The notes under the pieces: model-generated
Told to the model about the DNA's origin: nothing
The model's input: the letters and a program-made list of their open reading frames with translations, nothing else
The model's database searches: none
Shown here: in pieces, positions 12,789-27,250 of the stretch
How the letters are laid out: the number at the start of each line of letters is the position of its first letter
Position numbering within the stretch: the stretch's first letter is position 1
Made by a program: the position numbers and the translations under genes
Assembly (NCBI RefSeq): GCF_033807715.1
Contig: NC_084610.1
Location: 5,704,769-5,768,768, forward strand
Direction of reading: 5' to 3'
Source of the DNA: Cololabis saira
Lineage: Eukaryota > Chordata > Actinopteri > Beloniformes > Belonidae
Length of the DNA stretch: 64,000 bases

Positions 12789-13347
12789 TAGGGCTGGGCG
12801 ATATATCGAGATTTTAATATATATCGATATATTTTCAAACGCGATATGGTACGAGACAATATCGTTTATATCGATTTAAAAAAAAAAAAAAAATTATGAT
12901 TTTGATATAGCTTATTTTGTGACAAATTGAATGTTTTATTTGAGATTTGCACAACTGTCAACCTCAGTGGAAAAGTCTGCCTGTTACTGTCTACATTGTA
13001 TTAATTGCACAGGGTATTTTAATTTAACTGTTATGCAGGAAAGGGATATTTGTTTTATTTTATTCAAGAAGCATTTTTATTCTATATATGCAGGCAGTTT
13101 ATTTTTATTTCATTTGTTTTATACATTTTGATTTTGTGCAGACTTCTGTTAATAAAGGAACCTGTGTGACATTTGGCACGAGGCTTTGTATAGACTGTTT
13201 TTTTAAGGGTTTGCCTCAGAAAAAATGAAGCTAACAGAGATGCTATGCTATAATGCTTCGGGGGAAAAAATATCGATATATATCGAGTATCGCCATGCAG
13301 CAATAAAATATCGAGATATGACTTTTGGTCCATATCGCCCAGCCCTA
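12789..13347. mobile_element. hAT-type MITE (TAGGGCTGGGCGATAT), copy 1
   Basis: The ends TAGGGCTGGGCGATAT and ATATCGCCCAGCCCTA are inverted repeats. A perfect 8-bp duplication TTGAGCCC flanks the element (12781-12788 and 13348-13355), which is diagnostic of hAT-type insertion. The 559-bp body is AT-rich with further ATATCGAT-type inverted motifs and no transposase frame. A second copy is at 53619-54223. It lies in klf7 intron 2. Confidence 0.93.
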
Positions 13348-14130
13348 TTGAGCCCAGAAAACACTTGTCAGAACCCATGTGTGCTCTTACAAATGAATTC
13401 AAAACAAACGGCTTTGGCATGGCGCCTAAACCTGGGTAGAGTGTACTTTAAATGCCTTTGATATGGATGAATATAAAGAATAGTCAAAAATTACCTTGTA
13501 TAGTCTTTCTCTGAACATATTTTTTTGGTGTCATTGAGAAACATCATAACATTAAAGAAAATGGCAAAAACATGACTGTCTTTAAACGAGAATCTGACCA
13601 CATGAAAATACGATGTGGGTCTGAGATAGCGACCAATATTTCCAGAAATGCTCTTCCAGTATTTCACCATATCTATTCTTATTAGCTCATTTCTCGGTGA
13701 ATATATTACAAACCATATTAGGAAACGAAAACATAGCAAATCTTACATAATCTGAATTGGTGCTTCAAAAGTCTAAATGCCTGACACCTGAAGCACCTGG
13801 ACCTCTCTGAGTACGCCAGGTTGGAGATTGGGTCATTATCTGAAAAGTGCGCTCTTAGTCGAAAATTGTTATTTGAAACATAACTATATCATTTTGAATA
13901 TAAAATGTGCCCTGAAAGCAGTGAGAAAGCAGATTATCCACTGAGTTGTGTGTGTCAGAGATGACTGCAGAGTGTGTTTCAGATACTAGACGTGCATTTA
14001 AGATAAAAGATTTAATTAAAAAGATGAACTTTTGCACCCCGATTCTGTTCTTCACATCTGCATTATGAATTATCTTTATATAATTGGGCAGACATGTTGA
14101 TAAAACCATTTAAACTTGGACGTTTCTCAC

Positions 14131-14758
14131 CTGTATGTGTCCTCTGATGGGCTTTTAGGTGGGAGCTCTTGGTGTACACCTTTCTGCAGCCGTTGAACTG
14201 GCAGCGGTGGATCCTCTTCTTGTTCTCCGGTAGCTCCCCGACCCCGATCACGCACGCCGCGCCCTCTTCTTCGTCCTTCATCCGGACAGGAAGCGCGTGC
14301 CCCGCCACCAACCGGGCGGCGCTGAGCCCCACCTTCCTGGCTACCAGCTTCAGGGTGAGGGTCCCGTCGGCCGAGGCCGTCAGGGTCTGGTTGGGTTTGA
14401 CGAGGTGCCGGCCGAGCTCTGGCGATGACGGCGGAGTCAGGGAGGTGACGGCGCTCAGCTGGGCCTGGTGGACGCCCTCCATTCCCTCCGTGCTTTCCGA
14501 CGCCTGCACTTTGAGCTTGAGATCTCGCGTCATGGTCTCGGAGGTGGGGGAGTTCTTCCGTGTGGGGCACAGGATGAGCGGCGGGGGGCTGGGGGGCTCA
14601 GGGAGGCGGGGCAGACTGGGGAGAAGAGAGTCTGACAGCTCTTCCTCTCCATCCTCCTTCAGGTAAGCCGGAGTTAGGAGGCCGTCCAGGTCCTGGTCAA
14701 AGAGCTCCGACAGGCGTTTGGGCTCCGTCTGCAGATAACGTTCCAATTCCAGGCAAGT
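14131..14758 (-). CDS. klf7: klf7 coding exon 2: acidic/Ser-Pro activation region and zinc finger 1
   Basis: The acceptor (minus-strand TTGTAG) opens directly onto [13 protein letters not shown], the sequence expected after WQQ in KLF6/7. The exon has 628 nt (209 codons plus one base) and ends at ACAG|GTGAGA inside the THTGEK linker. In order it encodes an acidic segment ([17 protein letters not shown]), a proline-rich stretch, the conserved [10 protein letters not shown] block, a TLKLVARK segment, a basic ENKKRIHR element, and finger 1 (CX4C-X12-HX3H, with [12 protein letters not shown]). In known KLF7 the basic region and fingers direct nuclear import and GC/CACCC-box binding. The central part seems divergent from the mammalian protein, but the TPPSSPEL block and finger 1 are typical. 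Confidence in gene identity is high. Confidence 0.96.
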
Positions 14759-17700
14759 CTACAACCAAGAAAAAATAGATATATACTCAGTTTAGGGCAC
14801 ACATTTTGGGATCTGCAGCGGAGATACCGATCCCCCACTCTCAAAATCCACTTGACAATTTCAACAGCAATCTGCACGGTGCCTTCCTCTCCCCCAGCCA
14901 GGCAACTTAGCAGCTCTGCACGGCTGTCGCATGCACACAGACAGCCACCAAGACAGCCAGGATTACCTGGCAACTCCGGCAAGACGGCTGATTAAACCCT
15001 GATTGATTGCAACCGCTGCGGCGCGGAACGAAAGCGAGGCAAGTGGATCGTGGGAGGAAGTCCTAAACTGCACAGAACTCCTATCAAACAACATTTTATG
15101 GAGCTTTGACAAACCGTGCGTGCGCCTGTATCCACTGAGGCAAGATAGGAAGATTTATTCAGCTGTAGTTATTGTCTGCTTCATCCCTATTACCTCACAC
15201 ACCTCTCCCTGTGGAGGGCAAATAGAAACGGCTGCATCCCCGATTTGTGTAAACTGGCATCCTGAGAAGTCTATTACTTTACAACAAGCTGGCAAGGTTC
15301 TAAGAAAGCAGAAGGTAGAGAGGAAAAGACACGCTCCATGTCCAAGGATGAAGCTATTATAATTGAATGGACGGCGCCGGTTTGATCCCAGGGATGGTTG
15401 TGTTTCGCTTGTAGCCGCTAACCTGCTTTGACAGCTGAGATGGAGGCTAGCGGCTCCACTGGGTGCGTGCAACTCGCCACTTCATTTGTGTGTAAATAGG
15501 CACTGACAGACGGAGTAGCTGGTTCCATTATCAGGAATAAGGCTGCACAGACTGAGCACATCAGAGACATTTACAATCTTACAACTCCCCCATTTCCTTG
15601 TTTGCACCTTCTAAAAATAAAACCGCACTTTTCTTTTTTGGCAAAGGGGGGGTAGTCTGTTGCTAAGGGACTGTGATTTCTCCTCCAAGTCATTTTTCTT
15701 CAAGGAACAAGGAGGAATTTTGACTGTATTTTTATACTGACAGCAAATTAAAAAGAAAACCCAAGTCCACATGTAGAGAGAGAAATAAAGATAATGCCTC
15801 GTGCCTCCTCCCTCCAATGCAAGCTTACCTGTCTTTTTCTGTGATGGGTTTGAAATAATTACTCTGTACCTGCACTACAGAGTGAATTAAATTAGATGGA
15901 CCCCCCCCCACCCCAATTTATTCCTTCTTTTTGAGCACAATTAAATATTGAAGGTGTGCAGACACGATAAGGCGAGAAGCACACTCTGCACAAAGCACAA
16001 ATCTGCTTTGTTCACGAGGTTATCCTCAATATCTCTCCTGACCTGTTCTCATAACTAATTTTGGCCCTTCTACCCAGATCGATTTGCTAAAGTTTCACCT
16101 TTTCCATCCTTTTCTTTATCCTCCTTATTGTCATCCCCCTCCCCCATCAAGGTGAGGACTAATTATCTTTTAAAACCAGCCAGTTAAAGGAGACTTTGTA
16201 CAGCAAAACGCTGAGGACTGCAAACCAAGGTGTGTTTGAGGTGCTTCAAGAGAGCGGAAAAGAGGATAGAGAAGGGCCTGAGTGGAGGGGGGGGAGGAGG
16301 AGGAGTGATGGAAGCACAAGGTGAAGGAGGCAGGAGAGGAGAGGGAGAAAGATGGCCTCGACTTCATTTTCACCACTGGGGGTGAATCCTTTTTGGAAGC
16401 GTGACATTTGGCGTAACAGGATCCTTTCAGCAGGAAAGCCACAGGCCTCTCTCACACATGCACATGCGTGTGCGTGGAAAAGAGGTTCATGCACGGCAAA
16501 TGTTAGGCTACGACCCGCGGTGACGCACCGGGATGCGTGTCGTGGCATGAGATGAAGTGTGCGTGTGTGTAAGTGTGAGTTCATCCAAACTGCGATGTGT
16601 TTGACAAGCTAAGGAGGATGAAACAGGCTCCAGGTGAGTAGGTGGCAGGTATGACAAGCATATCATGCGCTCTTTTATTTCGCCTGTCTTTCTCTTTCTT
16701 TTCCTCCATCACTCCATCAAGCCCCCCCATTCCCACCCCCTTCTCTCTTCGTTCCTTCCTGCCTTCCTTCCTTGCTTCGCCGTCCTCCCCCAGGTGGTGA
16801 CATTAACATTGTTGGAGAGAAGGTCATGCAGCTGATCAGCAGTTCCTGTGAGCGCGGCGTGGAGTGGCGTGGTGCGGTGTGGTGTGGATGTATGCAGCCC
16901 GTAATTAGGCGAGTGTGCGTGCACATCGTCGCCCACGTGCACCGGCATGTGTGTGCAATTATGCAGCTCGTGTATGCACGTTTGTGCGGACGCCTCCACG
17001 CATGCATAAACACGTCTTCTCGCTGCGGTCCCGTGGCCTCAAGTGGATGGGGCGGCCCGCAACTGTGTGTTCAGGGGAAAACAATCGAGAGCCAAATGCA
17101 CGGCACGACGGCCAACAATCAAGGAACGCTCGCGGCTTGTTTCAAGTCCATTTGGACGGACGCCGATCTGGAGAGCCAACTTCGACTGGCTCCACACAAA
17201 GCCAGGGTCCATTTCCTCGAGGGCTTTTCAGGATGATTCCTTCGTGCTAGCCAAGATAATCCAGCGCCTGTTGAGCAGCTGCCCCCCCCCCCCGTCTAAA
17301 TGATGCGAATCTCACTGCTGCTGGTGGTTATGAATCTCTGTATACATCATGTTAATCATCTCATCATGTCAAATTACAAAAACAGCTCAAGGTTTCAGCT
17401 CTCTAATGTTGTGTTTCATGCAATCTTCAGGTCGACTAATAAGCTTCTTTTGGCCAAAAACAATTTGTCAAGTTAATTAATAAAATCTACATGCTTTAGG
17501 GGGTTGCTTTTAAACCGTGCACCTGCTTTCAATTTTATAATTTTTAGCGATGTAGGTCCGTATATTGGTGTGCAGCACAAGCCGGTAACTTGTTTTCTCT
17601 CCCATCATCCCTTTTCTGAGTCTCCTGTGAACTATGAGCTAGTTTCATCAACACTGATCTGTGACTTACCACCATAAAGCAATAAGCCGTTGTTGCAAGA

Positions 17701-18391
17701 GTAGACCGAGACTTAAGTCCCAAGTGCCTTTGGATGTTTTCATGACGATAGCAGGGACACCACAACAGCCAAATTACACTTTTCTCAACTGTATGCACAA
17801 ACTCTGGCTTCAAGTCTCAAGAGCCAGTTCTCAACCCCTCCCAGCCCTTCCTGCAGGTTGTTACCCCACATGAGTCTTTTTGGTTTTTCCCATTGTGTTT
17901 ATGGTCTTGATTGTTATTTAAAAGTATTTTATACAACATGATGTTTATTTTGCATGACTGTGGATTACAAAACGTGTTATGTTTGAGTAAGGGGCTACAC
18001 TCCTGTTGACAAGTCACCATCCCTACAGGAATGTGCTGTTTCTTAGCCACATCCAAACACATGGGGGTGCCAACCAGATAACAAAATTTGGGTTTTTAAT
18101 GGCACTTGGCCTCAAAATGGTTGACACTGTGGTGGCTTCATCCATCCTTTAGGTAGGATTTGTGCTTGAGGCAGTCCTTCAAGAAAAATATATTAATTTA
18201 ATTTCTAAACAGACAAGCGTCTCTCTGAGCTTGCAAAGAGCTTAAATTGAGAGTGTGGCATTGTCTCAACTCAAAAATAGCAAAACTTGAAATGTATTTT
18301 TCGTTTGAGGTGGTACTTCTGCAGTCGTCATACTACATACAACATAGCTGTTAGCAGAGAATTCCTCCCTGATCCTCCAGTTTCCGAGCAC

Positions 18392-18832
18392 ACTCGTACG
18401 TTTACATGCATTAACAGTCGAATTGTTGCCTTAATCTGACCGATATCAAATGTTTAAAAGCCATGTACGTTAGCTGGGCTGCAGTCGAACTGAACTGAAG
18501 CTCTTGATATCGAGCTTTTAGTGCCAGATAATGCGTCCTAATCAGAGTTATATCGGCATGTATACACAACCCACACTTAACCGAGCTAGCGACCGCCCCG
18601 GTACCCCCCCTTCTGGAAGTGACAAAAACTGCGAAAGCCAGAATATCAACACAGTAGGAAAAGAAGAAGACGAACAACAAAGAAGGAACCGGAAGAACGC
18701 CAACGCAAAAGTGTGTGTGGTGCCTCACTCAATCATTGATTGTCTTCTTGCGCATGTAAACTTGGATTTCTTGGAAACTCCAGTTTAATCCTTAGCTAGA
18801 TTGTTGCCAATAGCTTGATTTAGATGTGCATG
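18392..18832. mobile_element. Possible fold-back element with TTTACATGCA ends
   Basis: The left side begins CGTTTACATGCATTAAC and the right side ends GATGTGCATGTAACCG, an inverted match of about 12 bp with mismatches. Ends of this wording (TTTACATGCA) recur in teleost DNA transposon remnants. A clear target duplication is not seen, so the call is tentative. Confidence 0.35.
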
Positions 18833-21214
18833 TAACCGCACTGACTAACTTTACTTCACACAATCCCAGTTTTGAAAATCTGAAACATCCCTTGAACAGA
18901 AATGACAACTTGTGGAGCCTTTGAGCACACACCTATCACAACATAAGACCAGAAAAAAAACACAAAAAAAACACTTTATCAAGCCAGCATGCAGGGTGTT
19001 GTGCTCTATATTTACATACATTTACATATTGGCTTTTATGGAGCTGATGTACATGAATTAAGGTCCAAATAGTTCTAAACATGTAGGGAGCCTTTAAGAG
19101 TACATGGGAATGACTAAAACCAGGATGCACTGTCCCTGATTATAAGGAATGCAAAATACAGGTCACTTTTAACCCCCTTGTGAACAATTTACAGCAGAAC
19201 GTGAGTTGTTTTCAGCTATAAATTGTCATATTTAGCTTTTCTCTTTCTATTAGATTCCAATTTCTATTTCTCAGTGAGTGAGACTTCTTTTCACATGGCC
19301 GGTTTTATGAACACTACCCACAGCAAAATGGGCAGCAGACGACCGTGCAGAGACAAAGTGGCCAAGAATAAATAGGTCTTTTTCACAGCTGATGTTTTGT
19401 CATAGCAAGAAAATGAAATCAGTAGTGTTACTAATAACTTCAATAACGGCTCAATTCCATTCAAGTGTAGCAATAAGCTGTGTGACAGCGAGTAACCAGC
19501 TCCCTGAACCCGGAGCAGCTAAATGGAATTCAGTGATCATTAATTTTACTATGCGCACTTGCGACGCTCTCGCTGTGACGTGTCAAAATGCCAGAGATAA
19601 AAAGAAAAAGCTCCGTTGAGATAAAACAAGGAGTACGAGGTGCACGAGACCTGTTTTGACCTTTTTGTCCATCACCAGCCACTTTCCTGGTTATGTCAGG
19701 CAGCGTCTCGTGTAATTGGTTGAGCAGTGAAAGGTTACAGCTAATTCAGGTCGAAGTTGATGCTGAATGATGTTTGAGTGCACCAGCGAGGCGTGCAAAC
19801 CTACCGACAGGTGCAAGATTGTCACTCTCTCCACCAGGATCCCGCATGCAGGTGAGAGAAGCTTAAAATACAGCAAGTGTGACAAATATTTGCTGATCAC
19901 GAGACACACTTCTCACAAAGCCAAGCAGGCTGAGAGCTGTGAACCAAACCTGATTTTCCTACTGCTATTTTCTGGTCTTAATCTCCTCACTTCTCCTTCT
20001 CTTCCTCATCTCCGTCTTACCCTCCCTTCTTTCAGGGGGCCCTGGGCCTGGCAGCTGATCCTCTCTCCTCGCCGCCTCCCTTCGCATTTGGCCAGAGCCA
20101 AGCCGCCTGCCATCAGCATCAAAGTGCACACTGCCTCCCAACTGTTAGCACCCCACCACTTTGCTAATAAAAAGCCTGGGTTATAAATATGAACAGAGGA
20201 GCATGCATAATGCCCTAAAGGAAGGCCCAAAACACCACTAAACAGATAAATGTAATGGGAGGGATACGGCTCATTAATTTAAGGATGATCGTGTTTGGTT
20301 TTTACAGATGACGTGATAGAGACAAGGTGCTATGAATATCATTTAGCTCTCATGCTAGCCGGGTTGAAAAGGACAGGACTATCAGGGGGGGCCCTGAGCT
20401 GTATGGGGTGATGCATCACAATTGTTGAATGCGCGGATGTTGGGGGTATGATGCTGTCACATCATTTAAGAGATGATGACCCATGATTCCCTGCAGCACT
20501 TTCCTTGCGGGGTTGCATAATTCTGCATTAAGGAGAAGTCTTTGTGTAACAGTGTTTATGTGTAATAAAACATCACTTATGTGATTATTTTATACAACTA
20601 GTGATGTCTGCACGATGGCAGGCCTGAGATTTGACTACAGTACTGCAAATAAAATAACGTTTATGCCAGTTTTACAGCAAATAGGCTGGTTTTTGGCAAC
20701 CCCTTTGCATGCGCAGCTGACGCAAGCTAAGTTTGCTGGGTAGTAAAAAGAAGATTCTCTTGCTAGATAGCGATAAAAAGCTATATAACACCAACATATT
20801 GTCGCCTTATTTGACAGCAGAGCAAGGCAAGCTGTGGACCCCTGTTTTCAGTCTATACTAAACTAAACTAATTGGCTGAAAAGGTTGTTAATGCTCATCA
20901 GACTGGAAAAGGTTACAAAATTAAAAGCCAATCAATCAGTCCACACGCAGTTGCTGCCCATCTGTTTGCTTCAGTCAGACAGCTGCAGCAAAACCGAAAA
21001 GAAAAGAGCTGAGCTCTGCTCGTAGAAAGGAAACAACTGCAAGCACAAGAGTTAAACCCCTTCTGTGGAACACGGTGGAGGTCGTGTCACGCCGTTTTGA
21101 CCATTTTGCTTCATCTATTCTTTTTGGTGCCTTTCTTGGTGATGAATTCTGAATTTTAATTGTTGAGGAGAAATGTTCGTGCACCTGTCAGTGAACTGAA
21201 GAGGGAGTGACAAC

Positions 21215-21791
<577 letters not shown>

Positions 21792-23103
21792 GTGACAACC
21801 CATAGCAAGTGAAACAAACATATTAAAAAAACGTTGTTTTGTAAAATCCGGACTGAAAACCAGTGGAAATGTTGTTTAAGGATCGTAGGTGAGCACTTCA
21901 TGTTTGGGGAACCTGACAATATCAGTGCTGACGACTATTTCTGATGTGGAAGGAGCAAAGCTTTATGGGTCTGGTACCCCTCCCATTCAAAGCCAAGGCC
22001 ACTGGTACAGAACGTACCAAACCCATTGCAACATGTTTGCATGCTTTATGCAACGACTCATACAGGAGCTTCCTAACGCCACCATTCAAACCAACCAAAA
22101 CAGCTCAGAAGTGGTAAAAAATACCATCAAATCAACATTGCATCTGTTAGTCCTGCCCACTGGAAATCAGAGTCAAAACCAGAGAAGCCAGACCAGCTCT
22201 TTGTATCAAAGAGGGAAAAAAGTTGGATAATTTTCCCCAACAGAGTACAATCCTTTCATCTCATAGTTTAATTGGCTTCTCTTTCATTTTGTTGTGGACT
22301 TGTATGAAACTCTGATTCCGCTTTAGTTTTATTGATGTAGAAATACATTTAAAAACACGATGCTTCACAAACTTTCAAGCGCTATTATGGTTTTTCGCTT
22401 CATATTTTATAGCATCACTCTTGATTAGTGCATCCTTTTGTTGACTACAGATGCATTCAGAGCAGATACAGCTTTTTTCCTTTGATTGTTATCATTTTCC
22501 ACAAACTGGAAAAAAACAACCCTTTTGTCATCAACATGACGCATTTTTTATTTGTTTTGACCATTTTCATAGCGGGCGCTTGCTTACACATTTCAAAAAG
22601 TGAGTAACATTCATGTCATGGATGAATTAACATACGCTTTGCTCTGCTTCTTTTGTTGTTTCCCGTTCAAATGAAAGTCTATTTGTTGCTCGTTTTGTGC
22701 TTTTATTTAAACCACACAATGCCGTTGGTCACAGAAAATAAGATAGCCGTGCTTCTATTCACAGGGTGTCAATGCAATATCACTGTGACATCAGCTCTGA
22801 TTAAAACCCCTCTGAAAATTAATCATAGCATTACCCTACAAGTAGTTAACAATCATGTCAGCTCTCACATCAAAATGAAAATGTTTCCCGCATTGAATCG
22901 GCCGACCCGACCATATTATCGCTTCTCTTATTCTTTGACTTTATTTCTATGGCCCACTATTTTGCTTTACCAACATTGTTTCTAGTCATCTTTGTTATTG
23001 CTACTTGTAATTCAGCAACGCACTTGACACTTTTATCGAAGTAAAAGTTTGGCTTGGTACTTGATTCAAAGCGCAGTTTTGTCCGAGTGGTGTGTGTTTC
23101 CAC

Positions 23104-23104
<1 letters not shown>

Positions 23105-23135
<31 letters not shown>

Positions 23136-23318
23136 TTCATCCTGCCACCGCGTGTTATTGGGTCTATGTCTCCCATTGATCTGGTGAGCCAGGCCAAGCC
23201 ATCACTTTGAGGTGACAGCTAAATGACCGGTAGCCCGAGGCGGCGGCCATCTCGCCAACAGCCTTTGTGTGTTTGTGAGTGTGTGTGTGAGTCTGTGAGT
23301 GTGTGTGTGTGTGTGTTT
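23105..23318 (+). repeat. GT/GTGA dinucleotide-rich microsatellites
   Basis: Two GT-rich runs (about 23105-23135 and 23272-23318, the second with GTGAGT interruptions) flank a non-repetitive segment. Similar GT or CA runs occur near 395-420, 838-860, 5928-5940 and 24444-24474, and a GA run lies at about 29112-29136. Confidence 0.85.
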
Positions 23319-25437
23319 GCGTCGTGGCGCCTAATCGATAAGAAATGATACCAAGCAGGAGCTCATCAGCAGTGGCCGTCGCAGCTGACAGGGATGGTAA
23401 TCTATAGCTTCACTGAGCAATACTTATACAGCCACCCCCACCAAACCTAACACACCATACGTGCAGAAAACCTCCCCAAAAAAAAAAAGAAGCACGCCCT
23501 TCCTCCTAATCTTGCCTTCGGGGTTTGCGACTCACTAAGAACCCCCGGATTTCAGACTCGTGGAGCAGCTTGGCGTCATCACCAGATCCCAGCTGAGCGG
23601 GGGAACCTGCCTAAGGGTCGGGGAGCTGGTGGAGACATAACCCCCAAGTTTCTCTCCGACATTGATCTGAACAGCAGAAGCTCATCGCGTCATCTGTTAT
23701 TCTCAACGGGGAGAGCAGCAGGGGGTGCAGAGTCTGTCCTGGAGGGATCTTTGAGCTCCCGAAGACGGGAGAAAGGGGTGAAAGGCCGACCCTGATGAGA
23801 CAGGAAGAACAGACCTGGGTGGAATAAGTGCTACGGAATAGGTTTGATAGTGAAGGAAACATAGGGATAGAAATGACGCTGCAGATTAGAGGAGGGAAGC
23901 AAAACTGGAGAAAGATATGAAGCTTGAAATGCCACAGACAGGAGACGGGGAGTTCGCCTCCTCATTGACGAACAGCTCCATCTCTCCAGGCAGCCACCTA
24001 GCTACAGATAACACACTACGGAAACAGCTTAATTACACACACGGCCTTATCAGACGACATTAGCCTCGCAGTAATAATCAGTCCCTCCGTCAAAGCCTGG
24101 CAACGCAGCACCTTGAGGCAGTTTTACACAGAGCGGGCTTCCAGCTGATAACGGAGACTGCCAGTTGTTAAATCACAATTTGCTGACGGAGTTTGAGGCA
24201 CTAATCCACATTTGGTTGTAAACCTGCCACCTTCTCTATACACAGTCAATTTCTGTTTGGATGGGTGCTCTAATAGACATTTGAAGCTGTTGCAAGCAGC
24301 AGATTCTGGTCCGCTGGTCTGGACACACTTGCTTAAAAAGAGGGATTGTTCCTTTTGTAGCCCAGTGAGAGAATCAGGTTTAGTCTGATAGTTTTAGGCA
24401 AGACATCTTCCGACTAAGCCCTTTGTTACAGGAGGTTTATGTGACGTGTGTGTGTGTATGTGTGTGTTTGTGAGTGATCTTCAAAGCGCCTTTCATCTGG
24501 CAGGAAAACCACAATGATGGAGCACTCAGAGCGCAAAAACCTTGTGACCTCTGCTTAATGGAGCAGAGAGATGTTTCCCGTTGCTTTCTCTGAGCAGACA
24601 CAACAGAAAAGGCACGCGTCCACGTCAGATTGACGGTGGAGGCCAGCTCCCCGTCTACACATAGCACAACAGCACTGACGCAACACTGATGGGGAGCAGA
24701 TAAGAACAGATTATGATGTGGGGCTCACGAAATCCTGCATATTTACTGTAAAAATCACTCAATCCAAAAATCACTTACAGTATTACATCATGTCCACTTT
24801 TATTTGGTTTAGTCTTGAAGGACAACTATTGAACCTTGTTCATAAATTTATCAAATCTGAGGCAAGCATTTGGAAGCAGCTTCAGACAGCCCTCTCGAGC
24901 AGAGGACAAGAGGTACATATTACTGGTAAGTGGGTACTGATCGGCTGGAGGCCACCCAAACACTTGGCTGTTAAGCTTGAGACCTTTTTCCAATTTGTTT
25001 GTAAGAAGATAGTTGAGTCTCTAAAGTGACTATAAACACAAAAACATAGACATAATACGGACCTGTCACATTGTCCAGGTATTTTACACTGACCTGTGTG
25101 ACATTTATTTGGTAAAATATCCAGGTTGCCAATCTTTATCCCTACTTAAATTCTCATTTTGCTCATGTACCTCAGAAATGGGTAGGGTAAGCCTTAAAAC
25201 CAACCCCAGAAAACCAGCTGCAATAAGCAGAACCACAAAGATGTGGTGGAAAAGGCTACCTTGATAATTTTATCACAATATGTCATATATTTCATTAATG
25301 CCTGAGAAAACTGCTTGCTTTTGACAAAAGGGAATAACATGTCCCTCCAAATGTTCAAGTATTCAAGCTTTGAAATAAACAACAAAAAAGTGTGTATGAA
25401 TGCTTATGTTCAAACTGCCCAAACTGTTACCCCAAAG

Positions 25438-26127
25438 TAGTGCTGGGCAGTATACCGGTTCATACTGAATACCGGTGTTTATTTTTCTTATGATATGAAT
25501 TTTTCATATACCGTAATACCGGTGAGTATGTACAGTAGCGTACACAACGTTGGGAACGCCGCGCCGCGCTACGTAGCGGAACGTAGCGCCGCTGGACACT
25601 GTTTGTGAGGAGACTGCAGTAGTGATGCACCGATTGTTCGGTAACCAAAATTGTTCGGCCGAAAATGGCAAAAAAACACTTTCGGTGTTCGGAGGAATAA
25701 GTGGGAAAAAAACTGAACAATTAATAACGGCGTTGTAATATAAGAAAATAAAATGGCCGCTCCTGTACCGTTTGCGCACCACAAACATAAATCGTTGGCC
25801 AACCAAAAAGTAACCACATAAGAAGTTTTCCTAACATTCACCAGGAGGTGGAACCAAAACAACATAATGCTGGGAAATTAAAAAATGTTCAGTTTTTTTA
25901 TGTTAAATAAAGCATAAATCAATAAATATTGATTTATGCATCCTCCTCATGACAGTAAAATAGGCCATTCTAAGCCAATTTACTGCAGCAATTCCTTTCC
26001 AAATCATTAGAAAATGTGGTTAACACCCAGTTGTGCATGAAAAAAAAAATACCGTGATATACCGTGAAACCGATATAATTTTGAAAAATACCGTGATATA
26101 CATTTTTGGTCATACCGCCCAGCACTA
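25438..26127. mobile_element. hAT-type element (TAGTGCTGGGCAGTATA) with nested hAT fragment
   Basis: The ends TAGTGCTGGGCAGTATACCG and CATACCGCCCAGCACTA are inverted repeats. A perfect 8-bp duplication CCCCAAAG flanks it (25430-25437 and 26128-26135). Inside, a segment beginning TAGTGATGCACCGATTGTTC near 25619 has the terminal wording of a different hAT family and may be a nested fragment. CCGTGATATACCGTG motifs recur toward the right end. No transposase frame is intact. It lies in klf7 intron 1. Confidence 0.92.
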
Positions 26128-26689
26128 CCCCAAAGGTTAGAGATTAAATAATCTCTAAACTTTTTACCAATGGGGACTTGTATGGATTTTTGTGTTTTAA
26201 GTGAACACTTTGGAACATTTTTCGTTATAATCCCAAGTGGATTAAAGTGACTGGGCCCTTCACTTTATACCGCGACTGGAGTGGCCAAACAGGAAGTTGG
26301 AAACTTCCCTCATCTGGCTTCCCACATGTTTTACAGCCCGGAAATTTTCCAGTGCAGGGGTGGCATCAATGGAAATGTCCACCGCACACTTCTTCCAGAA
26401 GGTTTCCAGTCAGTTCTGTAATAACACCTCTTAAGTGCCATGGAGCGAGACAGTTTGTGAATATAGCAGTTCTTCTTCTGAGGGTTTTCCTCTGAGCAAG
26501 TGTGCATGCTTCTGGCCCCGTCAGCAGGAAATCTCCAACGACAGAAGGATCTTCATGTGTGAAATTTGCTTTAGTCGGCAACATTTGTGTTCGTGTGCTT
26601 AACAGTTGAGGTTTGCTAAAAAAAAGAAGATGCTAGTGATTAAAACCAACAACGCACCACTTATTTCATCCCATTAGCAGATGACAACC

Positions 26690-27250
26690 CAAAATCTCCA
26701 GATCAGCCGGTATAGCACTTGTGATGCAGTCATGGCATTAGAAAGTGTTATGTGGCCCAGACACGGCCCAGATGTCATGACTAGGAACTAACTTTGGTTA
26801 TGGTATGTTTTACACGGGGTAAGTGTAGCCCAGACGTCATAAACCGGATTTGAGATGGTTTACAGCAGGTATGAGGGCCTGATGTGATCCAAAAGCCAAA
26901 TAAAATGCAGATGGGGGCCATGTCTGGTGGATGTGTTTAGTAACCCACATTTACTCAGTCAATGCTATCAATCAAGGTGAAATGTGGGCAAGGAAAAAGG
27001 CAAATGTGGTCCATAGTTGGGTCAAATCTTTTTTTTTATTACCCAGGACCAAATAACTATGTGCTTGTGGTTCTATATTTTTGAATTTCTTTGGGATATT
27101 CCTACATTCAGATCCACACTAGCTCACCTTGTGATAGTAATCCCTCAGATAGTGCCCACATCTGGACTACTTTTGTTTTCTATGGCTAAATTGGAGTAGA
27201 GGCAAGTGCTATGTGGTCCAGACATGGACCGCTGCTCATCAGCTGGGTCT
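26690..27250. repeat. Degenerate TGTGGCCCAGA-type motif repeat region
   Basis: Short related blocks (GTGGCCCAGACACGG, GTAGCCCAGACGTC, GTGGTCCAGACATGG) recur at irregular spacing. Related wording occurs at about 12700-12725 and 35015-35035. It resembles an old dispersed repeat common in fish genomes, but boundaries are unclear. Confidence 0.35.

Noticed and set aside
14127..14666. Long open frames in other frames over klf7 exon 2 (147 and 165 codons)
   Set aside because: They are shadows produced by the GC-rich coding exon; the klf7 frame alone has family motifs and correct splice sites.
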